NCBI GenBank assembly: GCA_964427855.1
Contig: CAYRVH010000011.1
Coordinates: forward strand, 1-64,000
Source: JAUPKT01 sp964427855
Lineage (GTDB): Bacteria; Desulfobacterota; Desulfomonilia; Desulfomonilales; Desulfomonilaceae
DNA length: 64,000 bases
Direction of reading: 5' to 3'
Both the position numbers and the translations under genes were made by a program. This document shows, one piece after another, positions 45,549 to 54,889 of the stretch; the stretch's first letter is position 1; each line of letters opens with the position of its first letter. The notes under the pieces are model-generated. The model ran no database searches. It worked only from the letters and a program-made list of their open reading frames with translations, and had not been told where the DNA came from.

Positions 45549-45824
45549 TTATTTGGAGCTATCAAAGGGGAATACGAGCTCCCGCGATACCATGAGTTCC
45601 TCGATTTCCATGTCTCTTTTTTTAAGCAGTTCGTACGTTTCAGCTGGCGCGTGATGAATTTGCACGATCTCTCTAGGATCGCTGGCGGATTGCAATCCAG
45701 CACCACTCGTCATCGTGGTTAAAATGATGACCAGGATTGCGAAAATAGCTCCCATCACCGCTAAGAGACAATCTCTGCACACGAATTCCAAGATACGTGA
45801 TCTCATACGCATAAACATCCTCAC
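45549..45824 (-). CDS. Small single-pass membrane protein, unrecognised
   Basis: A 91-residue open frame with a basic N-terminus (MRMFMRMRSRIL), one strong membrane helix (CLLAVMGAIFAILVIILTTM) and a charged helical C-terminus (ETYELLKKRDMEIEELM). It could be an anchored coiled-coil-like protein. The true start may be the Met at residue 7. No family is recognised. It follows the antiporter start by about 180 bases on the same strand and its promoter is not obvious. Translation is plausible but unproven. Confidence 0.4.
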   Translation of the reverse strand: MRMFMRMRSRILEFVCRDCLLAVMGAIFAILVIILTTMTSGAGLQSASDPREIVQIHHAPAETYELLKKRDMEIEELMVSRELVFPFDSSK

Positions 45825-45990
45825 CGCGCTCTTGCTCTTCTCTATTTACTGATGGGAGGATCACGGGCAACAACCCTCACTCCTCCCATAGGGTGCGTCT
45901 CAAAATGTTGAACGACAAAACCAGCCGGTTTTTGTTCCAGGAAAAATCAGAAGCGAGAGGCAGACGAGGCCCTTATGTATATCAAAGTTT

Positions 45991-46141
45991 CCGAAATCAA
46001 TCACGAATTTGGCGCGAGTCTTCACACTCCGTCATCCTCACGAAAGTGGGAATCCATAGCGACTTCCCTGAATTCCGATTTTCATGGGAATGACAGTCTA
46101 AACTTAACACGATGTCGCGTTTTCTCTTGAGAGAGCGATAG
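45991..46141 (+). repeat. Family A palindromic repeat, copy 6
   Basis: CGAAATCAATCACGAATTTGG at the left (read as CGAAATCAATCACG, AATTTGG), then GTCATCCTCACGAAAGTGGG, GATTTTCATGGGAATGACAG and TGTCGCGTTTTCTCTTGAG at the right. Downstream of the flavoprotein gene stop; flanks to 46377 hold nothing recognised. Confidence 0.88.
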
Positions 46142-46377
46142 ACGTTTTTGAACAAAGAATCTAGACTGCGGCAGAGATCTCTCTGCCCGATTGATTTGGG
46201 TCCAGATTGCTTTGTGGCCTTCGACCCCTCACGATGACGCGGAGGCTATTGGTGGGTCATTCGGGGCACACCGAAGCAATCTCATGATAAATTTTGAGAA
46301 AAGCTCCATCTTGCGGAAGGATACTCAGAAGAGTCCCCCCCACTTTTTGAGCCAAAAAGCGCCCGTCAGGAGCCTCG

Positions 46378-46944
46378 TCACACTGCAAAGTCGCGGGCCA
46401 GTTGCGCTGCTTGCGTTTTCACGTCATCGGGTAATTGCTTAGGCGTCTGGGCAAACCCTATATGCAGCACACCCACAGGACGACATTTGCAATAAGCCGC
46501 GAGATTCTCGTAGGCCTTGATCAGGAGGTCAGCGTTATTTTCCAGTCCGCCACCCGACGTCGTGACCAGGGCGGTCTTTTTGCCTTCAATCAGTGACGTC
46601 CAGCCGTCTGCATAGGCGTTTTTCACAAGACAAAAGTGGCGGTCGATGAGCGATTTGATTTGGCCGCTCCAGGACCAACAGTAAAGGGGCGAGGAATATA
46701 TTATTGCGTCTGCCTTCATCATTTTTTCGAAAACATGCAGGGCGTCGTCTTTTTGTACGCAGCCTGGCTCGTCGAGCTTCTTCTGGCAGGAGTAGCAGCC
46801 GAGGCAGCCTTTCACGCTCAGACCGGCGGCGTCGATCCGCTCCACATCGTGGCCTAGGTTTTTCAGTTCCTCTTCTACCCAGCCGAGCACAGCGGCTGTA
46901 TTCCCTTTTTTCCGCGGGCTGCCAAGGATGGCGACGACTTTCAT
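46378..46944 (-). CDS. NADPH-dependent FMN reductase/iron-sulfur flavoprotein family
   Basis: A 188-residue flavodoxin-fold protein. MKVVAILGSPRKKGNT binds the FMN phosphate; KGCLGCYSCQKKLDEPGC is the Cys-rich motif of iron-sulfur flavoproteins (CxxCxxC, then Cys), able to hold a [4Fe-4S] cluster; SSPLYCWSWSGQIKS and TSGGGLENN complete the FMN site. Likely an electron-transfer or oxidative-stress flavoprotein typical of anaerobes. AAAGGA lies 7 bases before the start, and it lies 18 bases after the disulfide-reductase-like gene, so they form an operon. Confidence 0.9.
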   Translation of the reverse strand: MKVVAILGSPRKKGNTAAVLGWVEEELKNLGHDVERIDAAGLSVKGCLGCYSCQKKLDEPGCVQKDDALHVFEKMMKADAIIYSSPLYCWSWSGQIKSLIDRHFCLVKNAYADGWTSLIEGKKTALVTTSGGGLENNADLLIKAYENLAAYCKCRPVGVLHIGFAQTPKQLPDDVKTQAAQLARDFAV

Positions 46945-46962
46945 GACCGAATCCTTTCTTGT

Positions 46963-48303
46963 TCAGAGGTTTTTCGTGAGCTGATTTGCTGCGGTGAGCA
47001 GCGGGTCCCACACCGGCGAAAAGGGTGGCGCATACGCGAAATCGCACTGGAAAAATTGCTCCACCGTCATGCCTGCATGGAGCGCCACTGCGAGGGCGTT
47101 GATCCTATGAGCGGCTCCTTCTGGGCCCACCATGCTGCCTCCCAAGAGCCTGCCCGTGGACTTGTCGGCAACGAGATTGACGTGAATGGTTTGGTTGCCT
47201 GGGTGAGCGTGCGCTCTGGACCGGCTCTTGATAACCACATCAACAGGCTGAAAACCGGCATCGAGGGCTTCCTGGTGACTCAGGCCTGTGCGGGCGACCT
47301 CCAATCCCATAACCTTGAAGACGGCCGTCCCTGCAACGCCGTCCAATATGGACTCGCCGCCGGTGACGTTGTCTGCGACGGCCCACCCTGCCCTGTTAGC
47401 ACGCAGGGCCAATGGTATCCAGACCCTTTTGCCCGTGACGATATGGAAGGCGTCAGCGCAATCCCCCGCAGCGTAGATGTCAGGATCAGATGTCTTCATG
47501 GTCTTGTCCACTGCAATGGCATTCTTCGGCCCGAGCGGCAGGCCTGCCGACGCCGCTAGTTCGGAGTTGGGGACAATCCCGATGGCGACGAGGACGAGAT
47601 CCACCGCGATCTCGCCTTGATCGAGAACAGCTTTCAGTGCGCCATTGCTGGGCTCCACCCTTTGGAGTTTTACGCCAAAATTCATTTCCACGGCGTGGTC
47701 TGCCAGTTCTTTTTGGACGACGTCTGCCATTTCTTGGGGCAGCCACGGCAGTAGCCTCGGCAGCAAATCAATGGCATGCACGTGAATGCCTCTGGCTTCC
47801 AATGCTTCTGCCATTTCCAGCCCTATGTAACCCATTCCTACGATGAGGGCGTCCTTGACGTTCCTCGAGGCGAGGTACTGCTTGAGGTCTCTTCCGTCTT
47901 GGAGGGATTTCAAGACGTGCACACCGGGAAGATTCAGGCCAGGGAGTTGAGGTCTGATGGGACGGGCGCCAGTCGCTATGAGGAGTTTGTCGTAGCTCAC
48001 TTGAAATTCTTTTCCCTCGTTAGTCGTTCCCAGGGCAATTTTTTGGCTTCTGTCTAGGGCGTTGGCCGTGTGACCCAATCGCAGGTCTATACCTTGCTTC
48101 GATCGAAAGACCTCAGCCTTGCGCACCACGAGATCGTCCATGATCCTTTCCGGCTGCGCGATGTTATACGGCATGCCGCACGCGGAATAGGAGACATCCG
48201 AAGTGGCTTCCAGTACAGTGACCTCGAGATCGGGTTTGTTTCGCTTTGCTTTTGATGCTGCACTCATACCGGCAGCATCTCCGCCTATGACGACGAATCT
48301 CAT
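46963..48303 (-). CDS. FAD-dependent NAD(P)H oxidoreductase, CoA-disulfide reductase-like
   Basis: A 446-residue flavoprotein of the CoA-disulfide reductase/NADH oxidase group. FAD motif VVIGGDAAGMSAA at the start; the single redox Cys in YSACGMPYNIA (about residue 42), as in CoADR and Nox; NAD motif ALIVGMGYIGLEMAEAL; then DIYAAGDCADAF and the C-terminal dimerisation domain. ATG at 48303 follows GGAGGT by 6 bases; longer forms run into ruvA. It may reduce CoA disulfide, polysulfide or oxygen, which fits a role with the downstream iron-sulfur flavoprotein in redox stress. Confidence 0.9.
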   Translation of the reverse strand: MRFVVIGGDAAGMSAASKAKRNKPDLEVTVLEATSDVSYSACGMPYNIAQPERIMDDLVVRKAEVFRSKQGIDLRLGHTANALDRSQKIALGTTNEGKEFQVSYDKLLIATGARPIRPQLPGLNLPGVHVLKSLQDGRDLKQYLASRNVKDALIVGMGYIGLEMAEALEARGIHVHAIDLLPRLLPWLPQEMADVVQKELADHAVEMNFGVKLQRVEPSNGALKAVLDQGEIAVDLVLVAIGIVPNSELAASAGLPLGPKNAIAVDKTMKTSDPDIYAAGDCADAFHIVTGKRVWIPLALRANRAGWAVADNVTGGESILDGVAGTAVFKVMGLEVARTGLSHQEALDAGFQPVDVVIKSRSRAHAHPGNQTIHVNLVADKSTGRLLGGSMVGPEGAAHRINALAVALHAGMTVEQFFQCDFAYAPPFSPVWDPLLTAANQLTKNL

Positions 48304-48356
48304 CGCTCTACCTCCAGGGGTTGGGCTTGCACACGACAAGTCGGCTGTTGTTGCCA

Positions 48357-48956
48357 TTAAGGTTTCATCAACTCTTTCAGCGCGAGCCTCACGGCTTCTG
48401 CTGGCGTGATTTTAGGATCCGCATCCTTGAGCACCTTTTTCGCTACCCTCGCTGCTTCACGATCTCTATATCCGAGGGCCACGAGCGAAGATGCGACGTC
48501 TTGTTCCAGTGTTTCTTCGGGCCTCTGCTGTGATTCGGCGCCTCCAGACAGTCCGAGTTTGAGCACCTTATCCCGCAGCTCTACCACGAGTCGATCAGCA
48601 GATTTTTTGCCGATGCCAGGGATTTTCGTCAATCGCTCAGTATCGCCGATGATTATCGCGTCGCAAAAGCTTTCCGGTGAAATGCCCGAAAGGATGGTGA
48701 GCGACGTGCGAGGGCCGATGCCGCTGACAGAGATGAGCATTTCGAATATGCGCTTTTCCTCTTGGTTATGGAAGCCATAGAGTTCCAGTGAATTTTCCCT
48801 CACAATCGTAGCGACGTACAAGAAGACATCGCCCTCCGTGGGCAGGTGTTCCAAGGTATTGAGGGAGATTGCCACTTGGTACCCTACGCCCCCCACGTCA
48901 ATCACTACGCTGTTCATGTCTCGTTTGAGTATTGTGCCGTGTAGGGACGCAATCAT
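48357..48956 (-). CDS. ruvA: Holliday junction branch-migration protein RuvA
   Basis: A 199-residue junction-binding subunit. N-terminal OB fold (MIASLHGTILKRDMNSVVID, VGGVGYQVAIS), tandem HhH motifs (LISVSGIGPRTSLTIL and LTKIPGIGKKSADRLVVEL), a flexible linker, and the C-terminal RuvB-contact domain (VASSLVALGYRDREAARVA). It directs RuvB to four-way junctions. Its ATG overlaps the ruvC stop by four bases. Confidence 0.97.
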   Translation of the reverse strand: MIASLHGTILKRDMNSVVIDVGGVGYQVAISLNTLEHLPTEGDVFLYVATIVRENSLELYGFHNQEEKRIFEMLISVSGIGPRTSLTILSGISPESFCDAIIIGDTERLTKIPGIGKKSADRLVVELRDKVLKLGLSGGAESQQRPEETLEQDVASSLVALGYRDREAARVAKKVLKDADPKITPAEAVRLALKELMKP

Positions 48957-49450
48957 CTCACCGCTGCTCCAGAGAGGCTGATATGAGAATGATAAAGGGC
49001 GAGGGCCAAGGCGTCCGCCTCGTCATGGAATCGGAGGTCTTGCAGGGCCAAGACTTTCCTGACCATGAATTTCATTTGGTCTTTGGTGGCAGCCCCATAT
49101 CCGGTGATGCCCTTTTTGATTTCCATGGGCGTATATTCGTAAATGTCCATGCCGTATCGCGCGCCTAAGAGTAAGATGACGCCGCGGACTTGGCTCAGTT
49201 TGATGAGACTCTGGCTATTCTTGAAATGAAACAGAGATTCGACCACGAGCACGGCAGGGCCTTCTTGACGCACAACTGCCTCGAGTCCTTCGTACACAAT
49301 TCTGAGTTTTTCCGCCTGGCTGCAGTCATGGGGAGGGTGAATGACGCCGCTGGCTATGCGAGCTGAGCGCGGCCCTGATTTTTGCACGATACCGTATCCT
49401 GTGGCATTGCTCCCAGGATCGACACCCATAATGATTGTGGTTTCGGACAC
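48953..49450 (-). CDS. ruvC: Crossover junction endodeoxyribonuclease RuvC
   Basis: A 165-residue resolvase of the RNase H fold. The four catalytic acids are visible: Asp in MGVDPGSNATG, Glu in VVESLFHFKN, and two Asp in HDEADALALAL. The TGYGAATKDQ segment is typical. It lies between yebC (about 50 bases upstream) and ruvA (overlap downstream), forming a repair operon. Confidence 0.97.
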   Translation of the reverse strand: MSETTIIMGVDPGSNATGYGIVQKSGPRSARIASGVIHPPHDCSQAEKLRIVYEGLEAVVRQEGPAVLVVESLFHFKNSQSLIKLSQVRGVILLLGARYGMDIYEYTPMEIKKGITGYGAATKDQMKFMVRKVLALQDLRFHDEADALALALYHSHISLSGAAVR

Positions 49451-49502
49451 GTTGCTTGTTGATTCCTCACGCAGGGATTCGCGGTTGCTGGAGATTGCAG
49501 GA

Positions 49503-50252
49503 CTACGCCGATATTTTCATCATCTCTTCATCAGCGATGTCGAAGTTGGCAAAGACTCGTTGGACGTCATCGTGGTCGTCAAGGGCGTCCATCATTTTGA
49601 GCATTTGCTCCGCCTTTTTGCCGTCGAGTTTCACCGTATTTTGAGGCGCCATGGTGACCTCGGCCATGTCCGTTTTCCAACCCCGATCCTCGACGGCTTT
49701 TTTCACTGCTTCGAAATCTGCTGGGTCTGCCGTTATTTCGTATGCGTCATCCTCATGCTTGACGTCCTGGGCCCCCGCTTCGAGGGCGAGTTCCATGACT
49801 TCATCTTCCTGGAGTCCGGCGCTGGGAACGACAACCAGACCTTTTTTCTGAAATATCCAGGCAACGCATCCTGATTCTCCGAGGTTTCCGCCGTATTTTT
49901 CAAATATGTGACGTATCTCGGCCACCGTCCTGTTCTTGTTATCAGTCAACGCATCCACCAGGACAGCGACCCCGCCTGGACCATACCCCTCGTAGGTGAC
50001 TTCCTCGTACGCCGCGCCCGCGATCTCGCCTGTGCCCCTCTTGATCGCGCGATCTATATTGTCCTTGGGCATGTTCGCTGCCCTGGCGGCGTTGATTGCG
50101 GTACGCAAACGAGGATTGCCATCCGGATCGCCGCCACCTACCCGCGCGGCGATGGTGATTTCTTTGATGAGCTTGGAAAAAATCTTCCCCCTCTTTGCAT
50201 CCATTGCCCCTTTTTTGTGCTTAATGGTGCTCCATTTATTGTGGCCTGACAT
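49503..50252 (-). CDS. YebC/PmpR family DNA-binding or ribosome-associated regulator
   Basis: A 249-residue YebC protein. Recognised by MSGHNKWSTIKHKKG at the start, DGNPRLRTAINAARAANMPKD, the GGVAVLVDALTDNKNRT segment and the acidic C-terminus (DALDDHDDVQRVF). Family members act as transcriptional regulators; TACO1-type ones also help ribosomes through polyproline. ATG at 50252 has GGGAGGGA before it; longer forms to 50330 lack family sequence. It is linked to ruvC, an order common in many bacteria. Confidence 0.95.
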   Translation of the reverse strand: MSGHNKWSTIKHKKGAMDAKRGKIFSKLIKEITIAARVGGGDPDGNPRLRTAINAARAANMPKDNIDRAIKRGTGEIAGAAYEEVTYEGYGPGGVAVLVDALTDNKNRTVAEIRHIFEKYGGNLGESGCVAWIFQKKGLVVVPSAGLQEDEVMELALEAGAQDVKHEDDAYEITADPADFEAVKKAVEDRGWKTDMAEVTMAPQNTVKLDGKKAEQMLKMMDALDDHDDVQRVFANFDIADEEMMKISA

Positions 50253-50530
50253 AGCTCGGTCCCTCCCGATGCTTTCGGCGACTCCATCCCGTCGGCCGGA
50301 AACGTGCTTTTTTGGAGATTTGACTACCATGGATAAAGAGAACTTTCAACAAACATGTGTGACTTGTGGTAAAGTGCCGGCTCGGGGTCGCTCTGGCGAG
50401 GACGTTTTGAGCTCCATCGCGCTGTTCGGCGGGGGATGGCGTAGCAGCTATACCAGGGCGGCAAAACAAGTTGGGAAAGAGCCGGCTCATGGGAAACTCC
50501 ACCGAAGGACGAAAGGCGAAGGTTGACCGC

Positions 50531-51538
50531 ATGGTCACGGCAAAAAAAATGATTGACGATGCAGATACAGAAGGCAGCTTGCGGCCGAGACGGATCTGCG
50601 AGTACGTAGGTCAGGAAAAAATCAAGGAAAATCTCTCGGTGTTCATCGAGGCCGCCAAACGACGGGAAGAGGCGCTCGATCACATTCTCTTCCACGGGCC
50701 GCCAGGGTTGGGAAAGACAACTCTCGCGCACATCATAGCGAGAGAGATGGGGGTGCAAATCCGAACCACCTCAGGCCCCGTCATCGAAAAACCTGGCGAC
50801 CTTGCCGCTATTCTGACGAATCTCGAGAGTCGCGACGTCCTGTTTATTGATGAGATACACCGCTTGTCACCGGTGGTGGAAGAAATTCTTTATCCTGCCA
50901 TGGAGGACTACAAACTCGACATCATTATCGGTCAAGGGCCGAGTGCTCGTACCATCAAGCTTGATCTCGCCCCCTTCACGTTGGTGGGCGCGACAACCCG
51001 CAGCGGGCTGCTCACCAATCCCTTAAGGGATCGTTTCGGCATTGTATGCCACCTGGATTTCTATTCAGTTGATGAGCTCAAAAGCATTGTCAAGCGCTCT
51101 GCAGCCATTATGAACATCAAGATCGATGAAGCAGGATCGGAAGAGATTGCGTCTCGTTCACGGGCTACTCCTCGAGTGGCAAATCGCCTTACCAGAAGGG
51201 TGCGTGATTTTGCCCAAGTTCGCGGCAACGGGATGATAGATCGAGAGATTGCCCGGCAGGCCCTTGAAATGCTGGAAGTGGATGAATTCGGACTGGACAA
51301 GATGGACCGGAGGTTTCTCGAAACTATTATTTATAAATTCGACGGCGGGCCGGTTGGGATAGACACTCTCTCCTCCGCAGTAGGCGAAGAGCGGGACACT
51401 TTGGAGGACGTCTATGAGCCCTACTTGGTCAAGGAGGGTTTTGTGGATCGGACGCCCAGAGGCCGCATTGCGACGCGCAAGGCCTACGCTCACTTCAAGG
51501 GCGCTGGCACCCAAGGCTCACTATGGGAAACGTCATAA
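50531..51538 (+). CDS. ruvB: Holliday junction ATP-dependent helicase RuvB
   Basis: A 335-residue AAA+ motor. LRPRRICEYVGQEKIKENL at the start, Walker A HGPPGLGKTTLA, Walker B LFIDEIHRLSP, sensor 1 VGATTRSG, arginine-finger region NPLRDRFG, and the C-terminal winged helix (EPYLVKEGFVDRTPRGRIAT). The start at 50531 follows GAAGG by 8 bases and gives a normal length; earlier starts at 50471 and 50489 would add about 15-20 atypical residues. It is divergent from yebC-ruvC-ruvA, separating it from its usual partner. Its end overlaps mutL by 16 bases. Confidence 0.96.
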   Translation: MVTAKKMIDDADTEGSLRPRRICEYVGQEKIKENLSVFIEAAKRREEALDHILFHGPPGLGKTTLAHIIAREMGVQIRTTSGPVIEKPGDLAAILTNLESRDVLFIDEIHRLSPVVEEILYPAMEDYKLDIIIGQGPSARTIKLDLAPFTLVGATTRSGLLTNPLRDRFGIVCHLDFYSVDELKSIVKRSAAIMNIKIDEAGSEEIASRSRATPRVANRLTRRVRDFAQVRGNGMIDREIARQALEMLEVDEFGLDKMDRRFLETIIYKFDGGPVGIDTLSSAVGEERDTLEDVYEPYLVKEGFVDRTPRGRIATRKAYAHFKGAGTQGSLWETS

Positions 51539-53286
51539 GGGTACTTGACGAGCAGGTCATTAATCGAATCGCCGCCGGCGAAGTGGTGGAACGGCCTGTG
51601 TCCGTGGTCAAGGAACTGGTGGAAAACGCCATTGATGCGGGCGCCACCGCCATAAGAATTGCGGTGGAAGACGGCGGCAAGAAAGCCATCTCGGTGCAAG
51701 ACAACGGCATAGGGATGAGCCATGACGATGCCTTTCTCGCCTTGGAACGACACGCGACCTCTAAATTGAAGACGGAAAAAGACCTGATCGGCATTGCCAC
51801 CATGGGATTCCGCGGGGAAGCCCTCGCCAGCATTGCCTCTGTTTCTCGATTAAGACTCATGACCAAAGACGAAGCTGAGGACCTGGGTACGGTACTTATT
51901 GTCGAGGGCGGGGCGCTTCGCCAGTCGGATCGAATGGCTATGAATAGGGGAACCTCTATCGAGGTGCGCAACCTCTTTTTCAACACGCCGGTGCGGAGAC
52001 GATTCCTCAAGAATCCTGCATTGGAAGGCGGTTATATCCATGAGCTTGTGACAAGGCTGGTGCTTGCCTTCCCCCGCATCGCCTTTTTGTATTCGGAAAA
52101 CGGCAGGGTCAAGATCGACGCAGCGCCTTCGGATTCGGTTTTGCAACGCATGCACACCATGTTTTCCAGGGATTTGAGAGAGAGCTTTGTCTCGGTGGAC
52201 CACCGCATCGACGAAAGTCGAGTGAGCGGTTACATCGCGCGGCCGCCGTTCAGCCGTTCCAATATGCGATCTCTCCTTACGTTTGTAAACCGTCGTTCGG
52301 TCAAAGACAGGCTTGTCAATGGCGCCGTGACAAAAGCTTTTTCAACCCTCCTCGATAAGGGGAGATTCCCTATTGCCGTGTTGTTTCTCGATATTCCTCC
52401 CCAGGAAGTGGACGTCAACGTCCATCCCCAAAAGGCGGAACTCCGCTTTGTGAAACCAGCGCTTGTGTACGATCTCGTGGTGGAGGGAGTTCATCGTGCG
52501 CTGACAGGAGCGCCTTTCCGGGCTTCGCGCGGAGGGTCGGAACCCTGGATTCCATCGTCCGCAAGGACTTCAATCACGCGCCATGTCGTGGGTGAGGCGC
52601 AGTACGAGCCGCATCAGCCGCCGGATTTGTTGGAACAGAGACAGACTTTGCCTGATTCCGCCATGCAACAAGTCGGCTCGTCCGAGCACCCAGATTCATC
52701 AGAGGCATTCTCGACGCTTGGCGTTGTGGGAAAGCTCCCGGGTTCGTTTCTCATCCTTCACAGCGCAACAGAATTAATCATCATGGACCACCATGCCGCC
52801 CATGAGCGCATCTTGTACGAATCGCTCAAACGGTACGCGTCCGAGGATGGCCACCCGGAAATCCAGGAGCTTCTCATTCCGCACGTCCTCACCTTCTCCC
52901 CCGTGGAAGCTCGTATACTCTCGTCGCATCTGGATTTACTGCGGAACGCCGGCTTTTTGATGGAGGAATTCGGGGAAAGCGATTTTCTGCTACGAGGGGT
53001 TCCGACCTGGTTCAAGGCCACAGACGCCGCTGAGTTGGGGCAAGAATTGATTCAAACGATGATGGATACGGGACTCCGGGGAGACCCTGAACGATTCAGA
53101 GACGAATTGCTCAAGCGTATCGCATGCCACGCATCGGTAAAGGAGACGGATGCATTGGAACCGCTTGAAATCAGGTCGCTCTTATCGCAACTGGATTCAC
53201 TGAAATCTCCGCCGGTATGTCCCCACGGCCGGCCTTTCTGCGTTCGCATTCCCTTGCAGGAGATCAGGAAGAAGATGGGGAGGTAG
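51523..53286 (+). CDS. mutL: DNA mismatch repair protein MutL
   Basis: A 587-residue GHKL ATPase: INRIAAGEVVERP, VQDNGIGM and GFRGEALASI in the N-terminal ATPase domain, the FVNRRSVKD and VNVHPQKAELRF transducer segment, a linker of about 100 residues, and the C-terminal dimerisation domain. That domain carries an endonuclease-type motif DHHAAHERILYE (family consensus DQHAxxExxxxE), CHASVKE and CPHGRPF, so it probably nicks DNA as in bacteria without MutH. It overlaps ruvB, so the two are cotranscribed. Confidence 0.95.
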   Translation: MGNVIRVLDEQVINRIAAGEVVERPVSVVKELVENAIDAGATAIRIAVEDGGKKAISVQDNGIGMSHDDAFLALERHATSKLKTEKDLIGIATMGFRGEALASIASVSRLRLMTKDEAEDLGTVLIVEGGALRQSDRMAMNRGTSIEVRNLFFNTPVRRRFLKNPALEGGYIHELVTRLVLAFPRIAFLYSENGRVKIDAAPSDSVLQRMHTMFSRDLRESFVSVDHRIDESRVSGYIARPPFSRSNMRSLLTFVNRRSVKDRLVNGAVTKAFSTLLDKGRFPIAVLFLDIPPQEVDVNVHPQKAELRFVKPALVYDLVVEGVHRALTGAPFRASRGGSEPWIPSSARTSITRHVVGEAQYEPHQPPDLLEQRQTLPDSAMQQVGSSEHPDSSEAFSTLGVVGKLPGSFLILHSATELIIMDHHAAHERILYESLKRYASEDGHPEIQELLIPHVLTFSPVEARILSSHLDLLRNAGFLMEEFGESDFLLRGVPTWFKATDAAELGQELIQTMMDTGLRGDPERFRDELLKRIACHASVKETDALEPLEIRSLLSQLDSLKSPPVCPHGRPFCVRIPLQEIRKKMGR

Positions 53287-53565
53287 ACGGCAGGATGTCG
53301 GGTACAAGACCCCGCACAAGACCTATGCCGGTACCCGTACCTAAGCCCCGATTGCTGACCCAAATAACCTCTCGGCAGGGTGTCATTTTCCGCGCTAAAA
53401 AGTTCATTCCGTGCCTGTTAGTGACAAATAGAAACGTCCGGTTTTGTAGCAAATGATTTGTCCACTTCTTCATGTTGAGTTAAGGTCCTATGAATGCTGA
53501 GAGATTGGTGGCGTCCTAGCTGATCTGGCTTCTTTGTACAACGGAACGAGATTTTTTACAGGCAT

Positions 53566-53716
53566 TCTCACAATTCCTCACAAATTGGGGGCCTTTCCCG
53601 TCATTACGTCATCCTCACGAAAGTGTGGATCCATACGAAGTGCTCTGGATTCGCATTTTCATGGGAAGGACAATCTGACATGCGGCCATTTCGTGATTTC
53701 TTTTCAAAACGATTAA
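53566..53716 (+). repeat. Family A palindromic repeat, copy 7
   Basis: Left TCACAAATTGGGG, inner GTCATCCTCACGAAAGTG and GCATTTTCATGGGAAGGACA, right ATTTCGTGATTTCTTTTC. Between the convergent mutL and rsmI genes; the rest of the gap (53287-53565 and 53717-53965) contains nothing recognisable. Confidence 0.88.
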
Positions 53717-53965
53717 AGCTGCATGAGGTTCCGCACATTTCTGTCGGCATGAGGTCTTCATCATCGAGTGAGCGAGTACTTTCGGAAGTCGCTATATGAA
53801 GGCAGGAGAACGAAAATCATGTGATTTCGAAGGTCGCATACACTCGTGGGTATCACGACGAGGAGCGCCTCATTGCCAAAGAAATTTCGAGCAAGCGTAA
53901 AACGACGACACAACAGCCCCCGAGGTTGAGTGCGAGGCGCCGATCGTTTTGACGGTGCCCTTTGT

Positions 53966-54889
53966 TTATGTCTGTTTCCCGCCGTTCAATTCGAGAAACA
54001 TCCTGTACGCAATTGATTTCTTGATCCCATAACGTCGCAGGGCCTCGCGGGCGAGCCCCTTTCCCGTGAACCCCTCTTCCATCAACTCACGTACTGCCAG
54101 CCGATAATCAACCTCGTCGGACCGAAGAGGCCCCGGCCCTACGACAAGACAGATTTCCCCCTGCACTGATTCGCGTCGGGCCAGCTCTTCCGCTATGCGG
54201 GCCGCCGCGCCCCGGAGAATCTCCTCGTGCACCTTGGTGAGTTCTCTAGCGAGGACCAGCGGTCTGGCGCCGAGCGTCTCATGCGCTATACGCAGAGACG
54301 CTGCGATCCGCTTCGGCGATTCAAACATCACCGCAGGCCGAGGGTCTTGACGTATGTCTTCAAAAAAAGCCAGGCGCTCCCTGACTTTCCTAGGGATAAA
54401 TCCCCTGAACACGAACGTGGAACAATCGACGCCTGAGGCGGACAATGCAGCCATGACTGAGGAAGGGCCGGGGATCGGAACGACTCTGATCCCTGCATGG
54501 TGCGCCTCGTTGACAAGCAGCACGCCCGGATCCGATACGGCCGGCGTGCCCGCGTCGCAGATCAGGGCCCAAGATTCCCCTTGAATTATTCTTTGAATGA
54601 TTTTGTCCGCTTTCTTGCGTTCGGTAAAGCGATGAACACTCACGCACTTGGTCTTAATCTGGAACTTCTCGAGGAGGATGCGGCTGCGTCTGGTATCCTC
54701 ACATGCGATGAAATCAACCCTTTTGAGGACGTCCACCGCACGAAACGTCATGTCGTCGAGGTTGCCGATGGGAGTGGCTACGACGAACAGTACGCCTGTT
54801 ACGTTTTCTCCAGTGGATCGCGCAACATCATGTTGGCGGGAATCATCGCCCTGCTCTGCTGGACTATCTTTCACGAGCTGTTTTTTCAA
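53966..54889 (-). CDS. rsmI: 16S rRNA (cytidine1402-2'-O)-methyltransferase RsmI
   Basis: A 307-residue tetrapyrrole-methylase-fold enzyme. LFVVATPIGNLDDMTFRAVD is the family start, followed by ACEDTRRSRILLEKF, CDAGTPAVSDPG, PIPGPSSVMAALSASG and the FESPKRI segment. The domain starts about 30 residues after the first codon. The assigned start is TTG, overlapping the AI-2E permease stop (TTGA); a GTG at 54874 is another possibility. Coupling to the preceding permease gene is likely. Confidence 0.93.
   Translation of the reverse strand: MKKQLVKDSPAEQGDDSRQHDVARSTGENVTGVLFVVATPIGNLDDMTFRAVDVLKRVDFIACEDTRRSRILLEKFQIKTKCVSVHRFTERKKADKIIQRIIQGESWALICDAGTPAVSDPGVLLVNEAHHAGIRVVPIPGPSSVMAALSASGVDCSTFVFRGFIPRKVRERLAFFEDIRQDPRPAVMFESPKRIAASLRIAHETLGARPLVLARELTKVHEEILRGAAARIAEELARRESVQGEICLVVGPGPLRSDEVDYRLAVRELMEEGFTGKGLAREALRRYGIKKSIAYRMFLELNGGKQT

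Noticed and set aside
12251..53716. CRISPR array interpretation of the repeated elements
   Set aside because: Copies are kilobases apart, long, palindromic and vary in sequence; there are no regularly spaced unique spacers and no cas genes.
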